Assembly (NCBI GenBank): GCA_964543795.1 | Contig: CAZIZN010000024.1 | Span: forward strand, 1 to 64,000 | Source: JACKIC01 sp964543795 | GTDB lineage: Bacteria; Planctomycetota; UBA1135; UBA2386 | DNA: 64,000 nucleotides | Reading direction: 5' to 3' | Shown: positions 8,992 through 15,366 of the stretch, piece by piece | Numbering within the stretch: the stretch's first letter is position 1 | Layout of the letters: every line of letters begins with the position of its first letter | The notes under the pieces: model-generated | The model's database searches: none | What the model saw: only the letters and a program-made list of their open reading frames with translations | What the model was told of the DNA's origin: nothing | Made by a program: the position numbers and the translations under genes

Positions 8992-10462
8992 TTCTCGAAT
9001 GGCGTCGATGGCCGGGCCACGGAGAACACTGACGCGACGACACCCCCGCGTGACGGACTACGCAGCGATTGGATGGCACGTGTCCCTCCTCCTCATGGCC
9101 TGCGGATGCACCACCAATCAGGCTGACGACGTGGCGCAGTACCGGGACGCACTGAATCTGGGCGAGCTCCCGCAGTTCCAAACCGGCGATCCGCTCCCTT
9201 TGCAGACGGCCGTCCTCCTGACCAATGCCGCCAACGAGCGCCTGTCCATCGAAGGCGAGAACTATCTCCAGGCGATCATCGATCGAAAGAGGTCCGTCGC
9301 GGGATTCCTACCCACGGTCGACCTTCTTCCCTCGTTCACGTTTCGCGACGCGACGGCCACTTCGTTTCCCGGGCTCAGCGAGAAAACGCTCCTCGACGCG
9401 CCGGTCTCCGCTCGAGCGACTCTGTTCGATGGATTCCGGAACGTGAACCGCTTGAAGGCGAGCGATCTTGCGATCGAAGAGCGGTTCTGGCTGCTGCTCG
9501 ACGTGCGCGAGTCCCTGCTCCTGGATGTGTGCAAGGCCTACTACCGTGTCCTCCGCGCTGAGCAGCTTGCCACCGTCTTGGAGAACTCCGTCGCGGTCCA
9601 GCAGGAGCGAGTCCGGGACATGCGTTCGCGGCAGCGAGTCGGAGTGGCTCGTCCCCTCGACGTAGCACAGACCGAGGCGCAGCTATCGGAGACCCGCGTG
9701 CTGCTCGTGAACGCGCGGAATGCAGTGAGGACCGGTCGCGCAGCGCTGGCCTTCCTCACTGGCGCCGATGTCAAGACGAGCGCCCTGACCGACGGCTTCC
9801 AGCTTCCAGACCGTCCGCGAACGGTCGATGAGCTAATGACTGTCGCCCTCGCACAGCGACAGGACCTGGCAGCCGCCGCGGCCGCTGCAGAGCGATCGCG
9901 GCGTGAAGTGGACGTCGCCATCGGGCAGTACGCTCCGTCGGTTGCCCTGAACCTCGACTATTTCCTCGCCCGGGACACGTTTCCCGATGACCTGGACTGG
10001 ACAGGCCTGCTCGTCGCGAACATTCCGATCTTTTCCGCCGGCCGCATCCAAGCCGACGTGCGCGAGGCTTGGTCGCGTTTTCGACAGACAGTTCTGGGCT
10101 ATTCTCTTCTCCGTCGTCAGATCCGTCAGGACGTCGAAGTGGCGCTTGAGGACGTCAGGGCGAGTATCCTTCGCATGGCGGAGCTGCGCGAACAACTCCG
10201 AGCTGCTCAGGAGGCCTTGCGGCAAGCGGAATCAGCCTACAAGGCGGGACTTGGGACCAACCTGGAGCGTATCACTGCCCAGGACCAAGTGCTCAATGCG
10301 GAGTTGCTCCTTGCGAGCGAGGAATACGACCAAAAAGTCTTCTATCTGGCTGCCTATCGCGCGGCAGGTGCCGTGACGACCGGCACGTCCAAACGGCTGT
10401 CTTCGCCAACACCCCGAGCTCGGCCTGCGCCAGAATCAGCCTTCGTTCAGCTTCCGCGCTGA
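8981..10462 (+). CDS. TolC-family outer-membrane efflux channel lipoprotein
   Basis: This protein of about 493 residues is the outer-membrane factor for the adjacent RND pump. The GTG at 8981 is preferred because GAGGAGG lies 8-10 bp upstream; it overlaps the tetR stop by 11 bp. The N-terminus has a lipobox (LLMACGC). Two TolC-type repeats follow, with coiled helices about residues 170-260 and 380-460 and the typical LDVAQTEAQLSETRVLL stretch. The C-terminal tail after the last helix is short and Pro/Ser-rich. Confidence 0.92.
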   Translation: MHLDSRMASMAGPRRTLTRRHPRVTDYAAIGWHVSLLLMACGCTTNQADDVAQYRDALNLGELPQFQTGDPLPLQTAVLLTNAANERLSIEGENYLQAIIDRKRSVAGFLPTVDLLPSFTFRDATATSFPGLSEKTLLDAPVSARATLFDGFRNVNRLKASDLAIEERFWLLLDVRESLLLDVCKAYYRVLRAEQLATVLENSVAVQQERVRDMRSRQRVGVARPLDVAQTEAQLSETRVLLVNARNAVRTGRAALAFLTGADVKTSALTDGFQLPDRPRTVDELMTVALAQRQDLAAAAAAAERSRREVDVAIGQYAPSVALNLDYFLARDTFPDDLDWTGLLVANIPIFSAGRIQADVREAWSRFRQTVLGYSLLRRQIRQDVEVALEDVRASILRMAELREQLRAAQEALRQAESAYKAGLGTNLERITAQDQVLNAELLLASEEYDQKVFYLAAYRAAGAVTTGTSKRLSSPTPRARPAPESAFVQLPR

Positions 10463-10477
10463 CATGGTCTGTCGTGT

Positions 10478-10496
10478 CTTCGCGACTCCCGCGAAG
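10478..10496 (+). terminator. Hairpin downstream of efflux channel gene
   Basis: Arms CTTCGCG (10478-10484) and CGCGAAG (10490-10496) enclose a 5-base loop, 15 bp after the channel gene stop. No T-run follows, so an intrinsic terminator is plausible but not certain. Confidence 0.45.
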
Positions 10497-10729
10497 CCGT
10501 CGCTTGTAAACGACCGGTTGAGTGCGTTGAAGTAGCGTGACGCTATTGTTGCGGTTGAGATCTCAGGGGACGGAGGGCGGTCTGCTTCCATGAAACCGCC
10601 TCTTGGGAGACACGCGGGCGCTGCCGCCGCCGTCGCCAGCGTCGTGTGGGCGCGCTCCGGCGGCGGAACAGGCAGTGTATTAGTATATAAGAAGAGAAAG
10701 ACCGCTAAGTACTTGAAATCCCTGAGAGC

Positions 10730-10838
10730 GCTCGGACAGTTTCAGGCCGAGTTCGGTCAGAATGTGACTGAGTTCGGCCAATAATGGCTTGACGTTCTGG
10801 CGGAACTCTGCCAAGGTTCTGACGGTATTCGGTCAGAA
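10730..10838 (+). repeat. Five iterons, candidate replication origin
   Basis: Five direct repeats of 21-23 bp start at 10730, 10751, 10772, 10794 and 10816. They share a GTTCGGNCA or GTTCTGNCGG head followed by a variable tail. The core TTCGGTCAGAA occurs exactly at 10752-10762 and 10828-10838, and the last iteron contains inverted arms TTCTGAC (10817-10823) and GTCAGAA (10832-10838). An AT-rich tract at about 10676-10716 lies immediately upstream and a Rep-like gene immediately downstream. This is the standard layout of a theta-plasmid iteron origin: unwinding element, iterons, then rep with autoregulation. Confidence 0.72.
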
Positions 10839-10851
10839 AAGGATGGGAATA

Positions 10852-11472
10852 ATGGCAGAACACAGTCAACTTCCGAGCGCCGCGGAGAACCAGATCACGA
10901 CGAAGCGGGGCTTCCCTGTCTATCGCACTAACCCGAGCGTCCCGCAGGTAAAGGGACTGAACACGCGGACGCGTCGCTTCGAGGTGCCCGGTGGCAAGGC
11001 CGCGGTCATCGTCGACAACAGCAGCGGCGAGATTCGCGGATTGGGCGGCATGGGATTGTGGTGGGAGGAGGAAGTCGACGCCACACGCTTCGTGAAGCTG
11101 TTCCTCGACGGCATCAAACAGGCGGCAGGCCTGTCGAAGGCCGGCATGCAGGTCTTCGAAGTCGTCTACAACCAGATGCGGGCCAACCCGGGATCGGACG
11201 AGATCAAGCTCAGCAAGTACATGGCGCAGGACTGCGGCATGAGCGAGCGGCACTTCAACCGCGGCCGGCAGGAGTTGCTGGAGAAGGAGTTCCTGTATCG
11301 CAGCCCGATCGACGGCATCTTCTTCGTCAACATCCGCTACATGTTCAACGGCGACCGGCTGGCGTTCGTGCGTTCCTATCACCTGAAGGACTCTGGCAGG
11401 CAGGCTGATCTCTTCGCCGGCGCACCCCCTGCCCTGCCCGCCCCGGCAGGCAGCGGTGAGCCCGAGAGCTGA
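10852..11472 (+). CDS. Plasmid replication initiator-like protein (RepL-like)
   Basis: This 206-residue protein follows directly after the iteron array. Residues about 75-175 form a predicted winged-helix region: a helix-rich stretch with GLSKAGMQVFEVVYNQMR, then CGMSERHFNRGRQELLEKEF, then a beta-hairpin ending in YMFNGDRLAFVRSYHL. That pattern resembles RepL-type plasmid replication/maintenance proteins. The ATG at 10852 has AAGGA upstream at proper spacing and leaves the inverted repeat outside the gene; the longer frame from 10789 would cover two iterons. The family assignment is by eye, but the iteron context supports a replication role. Confidence 0.65.
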   Translation: MAEHSQLPSAAENQITTKRGFPVYRTNPSVPQVKGLNTRTRRFEVPGGKAAVIVDNSSGEIRGLGGMGLWWEEEVDATRFVKLFLDGIKQAAGLSKAGMQVFEVVYNQMRANPGSDEIKLSKYMAQDCGMSERHFNRGRQELLEKEFLYRSPIDGIFFVNIRYMFNGDRLAFVRSYHLKDSGRQADLFAGAPPALPAPAGSGEPES

Positions 11473-11486
11473 TCGGCGCATGCCGC

Positions 11487-11771
11487 TTACGCGTCGAGAT
11501 AGCCGTTGTCGCGCAGCCAGGGGGCTAGCGCTTCCTCAAGGATGTCCTGCAGCGTGTTGGGCACCACGCCGGCGATCTGGCGTTCGAGGGAGGCGCGTTT
11601 CAGCGCCTTGGCGTAGTCGTCGCGAAGCCGCGTCGTGAACGGTGAGCGTGATGCCGCAGCTACGGGCGACGGCTTGGGCGCCGTTGACCGGTCGCGATAG
11701 ACGAACTCGCGCTCCGCGGCGTTCGTGGGTTCGGTGGGCAATCCTGCCACCAGTGACCTGCGTTCCCCCAT
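11487..11771 (-). CDS. Partition partner, ribbon-helix-helix-like
   Basis: This 94-residue protein starts 20 bp after the end of parA on the same strand. The C-terminal half (residues about 44-94, TTRLRDDYAKALKRASLE, then NTLQDILEEALAPWLRDNGYL) fits a ribbon-helix-helix fold. The N-terminal half is Pro/Ala/Ser-rich and likely flexible. Small proteins of this type act as centromere-binding partners of short ParA ATPases, and stimulate ParA with the flexible N-terminus. Its gene converges on the Rep-like gene. Confidence 0.72.
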   Translation of the reverse strand: MGERRSLVAGLPTEPTNAAEREFVYRDRSTAPKPSPVAAASRSPFTTRLRDDYAKALKRASLERQIAGVVPNTLQDILEEALAPWLRDNGYLDA

Positions 11772-11791
11772 CTTGGTCTCTCCTTCCCTTT

Positions 11792-12457
11792 CTAACCTCG
11801 CGCTGCTACCGCAGCTGCCTCACTCCGAACCGCACTCGGCAGGATCTCGGCGAACAGGTCGCTGATCTCGCTGGCAGCGTCACCGGCACGGCCGCCCATG
11901 TTCCATACGACCGACCCCTGCCCAGGTGCATCGGCATAGACCTGACGCAGCACCATCGCCCGCGACGCCAGGGGCAGCGAGAGCGCGGCGGCGGCGTCCT
12001 TCATGTCCTGCGTGAGCCGGTAGCGCATCCCGACCATGGAGAGCACGATCACCGCGCTCGGTAGGCCCTTGCGGATGTCCTGAGCCTGGCGAAGCACGTC
12101 GGTCGCCTTGGCCAGCGCGCGCACCTCCAGCATGGACGCCTTGCATGGCACGATTGCGAGGTCGGCCCGCAGCAGCAGCGCACGGCTTGTTTCCGTCTGG
12201 CTGCCAGGGCCATCGGCTACGACGAAGTCGGCCTCCTGGCCCAGGCCAGGCAACTCGTTCAGGATGACGTCGGGATTATCGAGGTGTACGGCGCGTATGG
12301 CCGGCGCGGCCTCGCGTATCCACTCTGATGAGGATTGCTGGGAGTCACAGTCGGCGAGAATGACCCTGTGCCGCTGCTCGTGCAGCCAGGCCGCCAAGTG
12401 GACGGAGAGTGTCGACTTGCCGACGCCTCCCTTTGAGTTCGCGACAGTGATAATCAT
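11792..12457 (-). CDS. parA: ParA-family partition ATPase
   Basis: This 221-residue protein is a short (type Ib-like) ParA with no N-terminal DNA-binding domain. The deviant Walker A is KGGVGKST at residues 9-16, the A' motif is LADCDSQQSSSEW (about 35-47) and the Walker B region is DFVVADGPGS near residue 80. It would segregate the element as a plasmid, or stabilise it after excision. It forms an operon with the ribbon-helix-helix gene, and the DNA upstream of its start is unusually rich in short repeats. Confidence 0.93.
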   Translation of the reverse strand: MIITVANSKGGVGKSTLSVHLAAWLHEQRHRVILADCDSQQSSSEWIREAAPAIRAVHLDNPDVILNELPGLGQEADFVVADGPGSQTETSRALLLRADLAIVPCKASMLEVRALAKATDVLRQAQDIRKGLPSAVIVLSMVGMRYRLTQDMKDAAAALSLPLASRAMVLRQVYADAPGQGSVVWNMGGRAGDAASEISDLFAEILPSAVRSEAAAVAARG

Positions 12458-12483
12458 CCATCAGCCATAGCATGCTTTCCGGA

Positions 12484-12640
12484 CGGCTTGCAAGCAGTAT
12501 GTGCCGCTTGCCGGCAGACCTTCCGGCCAGCTGGCTGCACGACATGTAATCCTGCTTGCTTGCATGCATGTAAGCCAGAAAGCAATATGGCAAACCATCC
12601 GGCCGTCTTGCTGACACGCTTGCCGGCTGGCATGCCAGCC
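12484..12640. repeat. Repeat-rich region upstream of parA, candidate centromere
   Basis: About 155 bp upstream of parA contain repeated GCTTGC, GCCGGC and CCGGCC words at roughly 22-24 bp spacing. CGCTTGCCGGC occurs exactly at 12505-12515 and 12617-12627 (112 bp apart). Local palindromes include GGCTGGCATGCCAGCC at 12625-12640. Short ParA systems commonly have parS/operator arrays here. The short open frames in both strands have the Cys/Arg-rich composition of non-coding repeats. The rest of 12641-12836 shows nothing I can name. Confidence 0.5.
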
Positions 12641-12836
12641 TCCTTTCACCGTGAAATCCGGACGCCTCCATACCTAAGCAACGCTTAGGGGAGATGTCTG
12701 CTCAGAACTTGCTTCTGCTTGCTTGTCTCTGGTCAGGCAGCTGACTCACTGCCGGTTCTGGTTGCCGGTAGGCTCCGATCCGTGTACTGTGGGACAAGAG
12801 CGTCGTGGATTCCGGCGCTGGGAAGGGCGGTTGTGA

Positions 12837-13286
12837 GTGACGGAGAAGGAGCGGGATGACGACCAGCAGCTGCTCGTCGAGTTGGGAGCGGCGCTCACTG
12901 CGCACTCGGGCGAGACCTACGACGAGACGCGTGCTCGCTTGACCGGAGCGCGCGACCTGCTGCACCGGGCTATTGCTGCGCAGTTCGAGGGACCATTCAA
13001 CGCCCACCTTCGGACGCTTCCGGCTGCGACGCTGCCCGAGAAGCAGGCCCTGGCTCGGCACGCCAATGAGGAACTTCGGGCGCTCGGGCTGGCGATCGCT
13101 TGCCCGAAGACTGGCGAGGTGTCGTTCCTGCGTGGCGACGGCGACGCACGCCGGCCAGATGGCAGGTTTCAGCTTTGCGCGTGGAGGGAAGGGCGGCTCC
13201 GGATGACGGTGTCGAGCACCACGCTACTTGGGCTGCGCTTGGTCGGCCACCCGCGACACCTAAGGGTTGGCCGCAACATCGAGTAG
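12837..13286 (+). CDS. Hypothetical protein
   Basis: This 149-residue protein starts at a GTG. The first 90 residues are predicted helical, with an acidic N-terminus (MTEKERDDDQQLL) and a helix containing EKQALARHANEELRALGLAIACPKTGE. The C-terminus is more beta-like (FQLCAWREGRLRMTVSSTTLLGLRL). I recognise no family. It sits divergent from the parA repeats. Codon usage fits a real gene, but function is unknown. Confidence 0.5.
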   Translation: MTEKERDDDQQLLVELGAALTAHSGETYDETRARLTGARDLLHRAIAAQFEGPFNAHLRTLPAATLPEKQALARHANEELRALGLAIACPKTGEVSFLRGDGDARRPDGRFQLCAWREGRLRMTVSSTTLLGLRLVGHPRHLRVGRNIE

Positions 13287-13582
13287 GGGCGATGGGCCGA
13301 CTGCTTGCCGACGATGCGCTGCGGTTTCGCGGCAGGCGCTCGGACCTTCCATCGGTCACCCCCTTCCATTCCTCTCCAACCCCGTCCGGAGTCTGCCGCG
13401 GCCAGCGAGGGCCCCCGAGTAGAACCTCCGGCCCGAGCGCCTGCCGCGAAGCCGTTCGATTCACGAGGGGCAGCGCCGCCGACAAGGAGACGCAGCAGCG
13501 AGCGGCGTGGTGAGGCTTGGCGAACGGACCGCCGCCTCAAAGCGGCGGCGCGTCGCTCGCGCGGCTCCCGGCGGCGCGGTGG

Positions 13583-13675
13583 CTACGAGGAGAGCGCCAG
13601 GAGTCGGCCCGGCAGCCGGTCCGGGTTCGCGTGCGTGGGGAACAGGCCGTCAAGGCGGTCAACGGTCTTGGTCAC
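13583..13675 (-). CDS. Very small ORF or truncated gene after the methyltransferase
   Basis: A 30-residue frame begins with a GTG that overlaps the restored methyltransferase stop (GTGA). Its sequence starts MTKTVDRLDGLFPTHANPD, and its end is a TAG at 13583-13585. The overlap resembles the ATGA couplings elsewhere in this operon, so it may be a real small gene or the 5' remnant of a longer one. The adjacent DNA at 13287-13582 shows no convincing gene. Confidence 0.35.
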   Translation of the reverse strand: MTKTVDRLDGLFPTHANPDRLPGRLLALSS

Positions 13676-14360
13676 GCTGCTTCTCCCTTCTGAAACACCA
13701 TGCACACGTCGTGCAGCCCTGGGATGAACGACGATCGGTAGACCTTCCGGCTGCTGCTCGCCCCGTGGCTGAAGCGGATGATGTCGGTGCAACACTGGCG
13801 AAGGCCGGCGTCGAAGGCAAGGCGTTTCGTGTGGTAGACGAGCGGCACGAACCGGCATCGCGATCGCTGTAGTCGCCCATCAGGATGGCGAGCCTGCCGC
13901 CGGGGGCGAGGGCGGTCGCGCAGTTGGCGATGAGCTGCCGGTAGCGTTCCAGGAACGCATCGAGCGTCCGCGTGCGAGAGAGGTCGCGCGGGTCCCGCGT
14001 GTATAGCTTCTGCCGCCAGTAGGGCGGATGCAGCCAGCAGAAGTCCGACGGTTCGATGCTCCGATAGCTGGCGGGGTCAGCCGCGTCCCGGCCGGAGGCC
14101 AGATCGAAGCTGTCGCAGGCTATCCGCAGGTCGCGGCAGACGTCCCTGCAGGTACCGCTGCCGGTCATCGGATCAAGGACACGGCGCGGCTTGAAGTACT
14201 GGAGCAGGTCCTTGATAAGGTAGCCGTCACAGTTGCCGGGATAGGCGGCGCTGCCCCATGGGCCGCGCTTGACAGTCGAGTGAATGCTGGTGAGCCAAGG
14301 GACCGGGCTCGCATTACGGGGCGCCTTTGGAAGCGTCACCAACCGACGGGCGGTACTCAT
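13672..14360 (-). pseudogene. DNA methyltransferase with a one-base frameshift
   Basis: Residues 63-70 (DPMTGSGT) are the AdoMet-binding motif I. HPPYW at residues 111-115 is a DPPY-type catalytic motif IV with His for Asp. The frame is normal to GDYSDRDAG (about codon 167) and then shifts near 13857. The continuation lies in another frame: VPLVYHTKRLAFDAGL, then VYRSSFIPGLHDVCMVFQK, ending at a TGA at 13672-13674. Start to stop is 689 bp, one base short of 230 codons, which fits a single lost base. The ATG at 14360 overlaps the upstream stop (ATGA) and has GGGAGGTG before it. Either the gene is dead or the assembly has an error. Confidence 0.8.
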
Positions 14361-14812
14361 GACACACCTCCCGCGAACAGGTCGCACTGTTCGGGTTCCG
14401 GCGCTCCAGGGAGGAACCGGACGGCAGGGCCGGTCAACGCGTAGAGATCACCGCCGGCATGGACGCGGACACTGTGATAGAAGCCCAAAGGGTCGTTACG
14501 GGCCGGATCGCCGCCATCCGTGCGAGCGCGTTCCGCGTTGGTCGTTAGCCTCCCGGTGAAGGCGGACGCCGGCGTCAGCCTGTAGGCCTCAAGCTCGGGC
14601 TCCTGTCCATGTCGGATGGACACGATGGTCCACAGCGAGCCCCGGAACCGGAAGGGCGTTCGGATCCTTCCGGAGGTTGCGATGGAATCTGCGCTGTAGG
14701 CCGCATGGATGTCGCCTTCGCCCACCTGCGCGCTGCTCGCGTCATCCCAGTGACCGGCGGCCAGCCGGGCGGGGATGACCCGCTCTTCGGCCGGTGCAGC
14801 AGGGCGGCTCAT
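14357..14812 (-). CDS. Hypothetical protein in mobilization-region operon
   Basis: This 151-residue protein is the middle gene of a leftward three-gene operon; both ends overlap neighbours by ATGA. It has a basic middle (GRIRTPFRFRGSLWTIVSI) and a C-terminus ending EPEQCDLFAGG, a tail common in proteins carried beside plasmid methyltransferases. No catalytic motif is evident. Its tight coupling to the methyltransferase suggests a shared role, perhaps defence against restriction or handling of element DNA, but this is inference. Confidence 0.7.
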   Translation of the reverse strand: MSRPAAPAEERVIPARLAAGHWDDASSAQVGEGDIHAAYSADSIATSGRIRTPFRFRGSLWTIVSIRHGQEPELEAYRLTPASAFTGRLTTNAERARTDGGDPARNDPLGFYHSVRVHAGGDLYALTGPAVRFLPGAPEPEQCDLFAGGVS

Positions 14813-15039
14813 GCCGCCCTCCCGTCATCGGGTTGCTGCTTCGGTTCGTCGCTGGCGATGCGCAGCGTGATGCGCCCGTCGAGCGGGGCGACGTCGAGCT
14901 GGACGTTGAAGCCCTTGCCGTCGCCATGCGCCCACGCGCTGCCGATGCGGGTCCAGAAGCCTTTGCCGCCTTCGCGGTCGCGCACGTGGTAGGCGACATG
15001 GCTTGGCGTCTTCGCGGCACTGTTGGTGTTGGTGGTCAT
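14809..15039 (-). CDS. Small conserved plasmid-type protein
   Basis: This 76-residue protein reads MTTNTNSAAKTPSHVAYHV, then GKGFWTRIGSAWAHGDGKGF and NVQLDVAPLDGRITLRI. Proteins with this sequence pattern are frequent next to mobilization and ParB genes of conjugative elements but lack a defined function. The ATG at 15039 is preferred over 15075 because GAAGGAG precedes it. It is the first gene of the leftward operon and is divergent from the relaxase. Confidence 0.72.
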   Translation of the reverse strand: MTTNTNSAAKTPSHVAYHVRDREGGKGFWTRIGSAWAHGDGKGFNVQLDVAPLDGRITLRIASDEPKQQPDDGRAA

Positions 15040-15255
15040 GATGATTCTCCTTCGTTGGTTACGGGCCGCGCCCATCGCGGCCTGATGGCACGTAAGTCAG
15101 AGCCGAAGGAGCCGGGGCGCTTCGCGCTCACCGTCAAGCGAAGAGCCGAAGGCTTCCCTTGGGAAAGCGGCTCTGGCAGCTTGCCGGGCCCGGCGGCGGC
15201 TCTAGCGTGCCCAATCAGGAGCCGCGTGGCGTGGACGGCTAACAGAGTGGAGAAG

Positions 15256-15344
15256 CAGCGCCACCGCCACCATGCCGGAATATGGCATGTCGCTTGCTTG
15301 CAACCGGCAATTTGTTGAAAGGCTATCGGGTAACAACCGGCAAT
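15256..15344. other. Candidate origin of transfer (oriT)
   Basis: The region between the divergent small-protein operon and the MobF relaxase gene holds an inverted repeat CATGCC / GGCATG around a 7-base spacer (about 15272-15290). It also holds an exact 11-bp direct repeat CAACCGGCAAT (15301-15311 and 15334-15344), with GGCTATCGGGTAAC between the copies. MobF origins usually lie just upstream of the relaxase and combine inverted repeats with a nic site, so this is the best oriT candidate. The nick position cannot be assigned by eye. Confidence 0.45.
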
Positions 15345-15366
15345 GGGTGACGTATTAGAGCAGGCG

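Noticed and set aside
10590..10784. Open frame of 64 residues over the iterons
   Set aside because: It runs through the AT-rich tract and three iterons, has no ribosome-binding site and has repeat-like composition; the origin explains the sequence better.
10789..10851. Longer N-terminus for the Rep-like protein
   Set aside because: It would cover the iterons and inverted repeat; the ATG at 10852 has a good ribosome-binding site.
12488..12688. Cys/Arg-rich open frames on both strands upstream of parA
   Set aside because: They are created by the GC-rich short repeats, lack start signals and show no protein-like composition.
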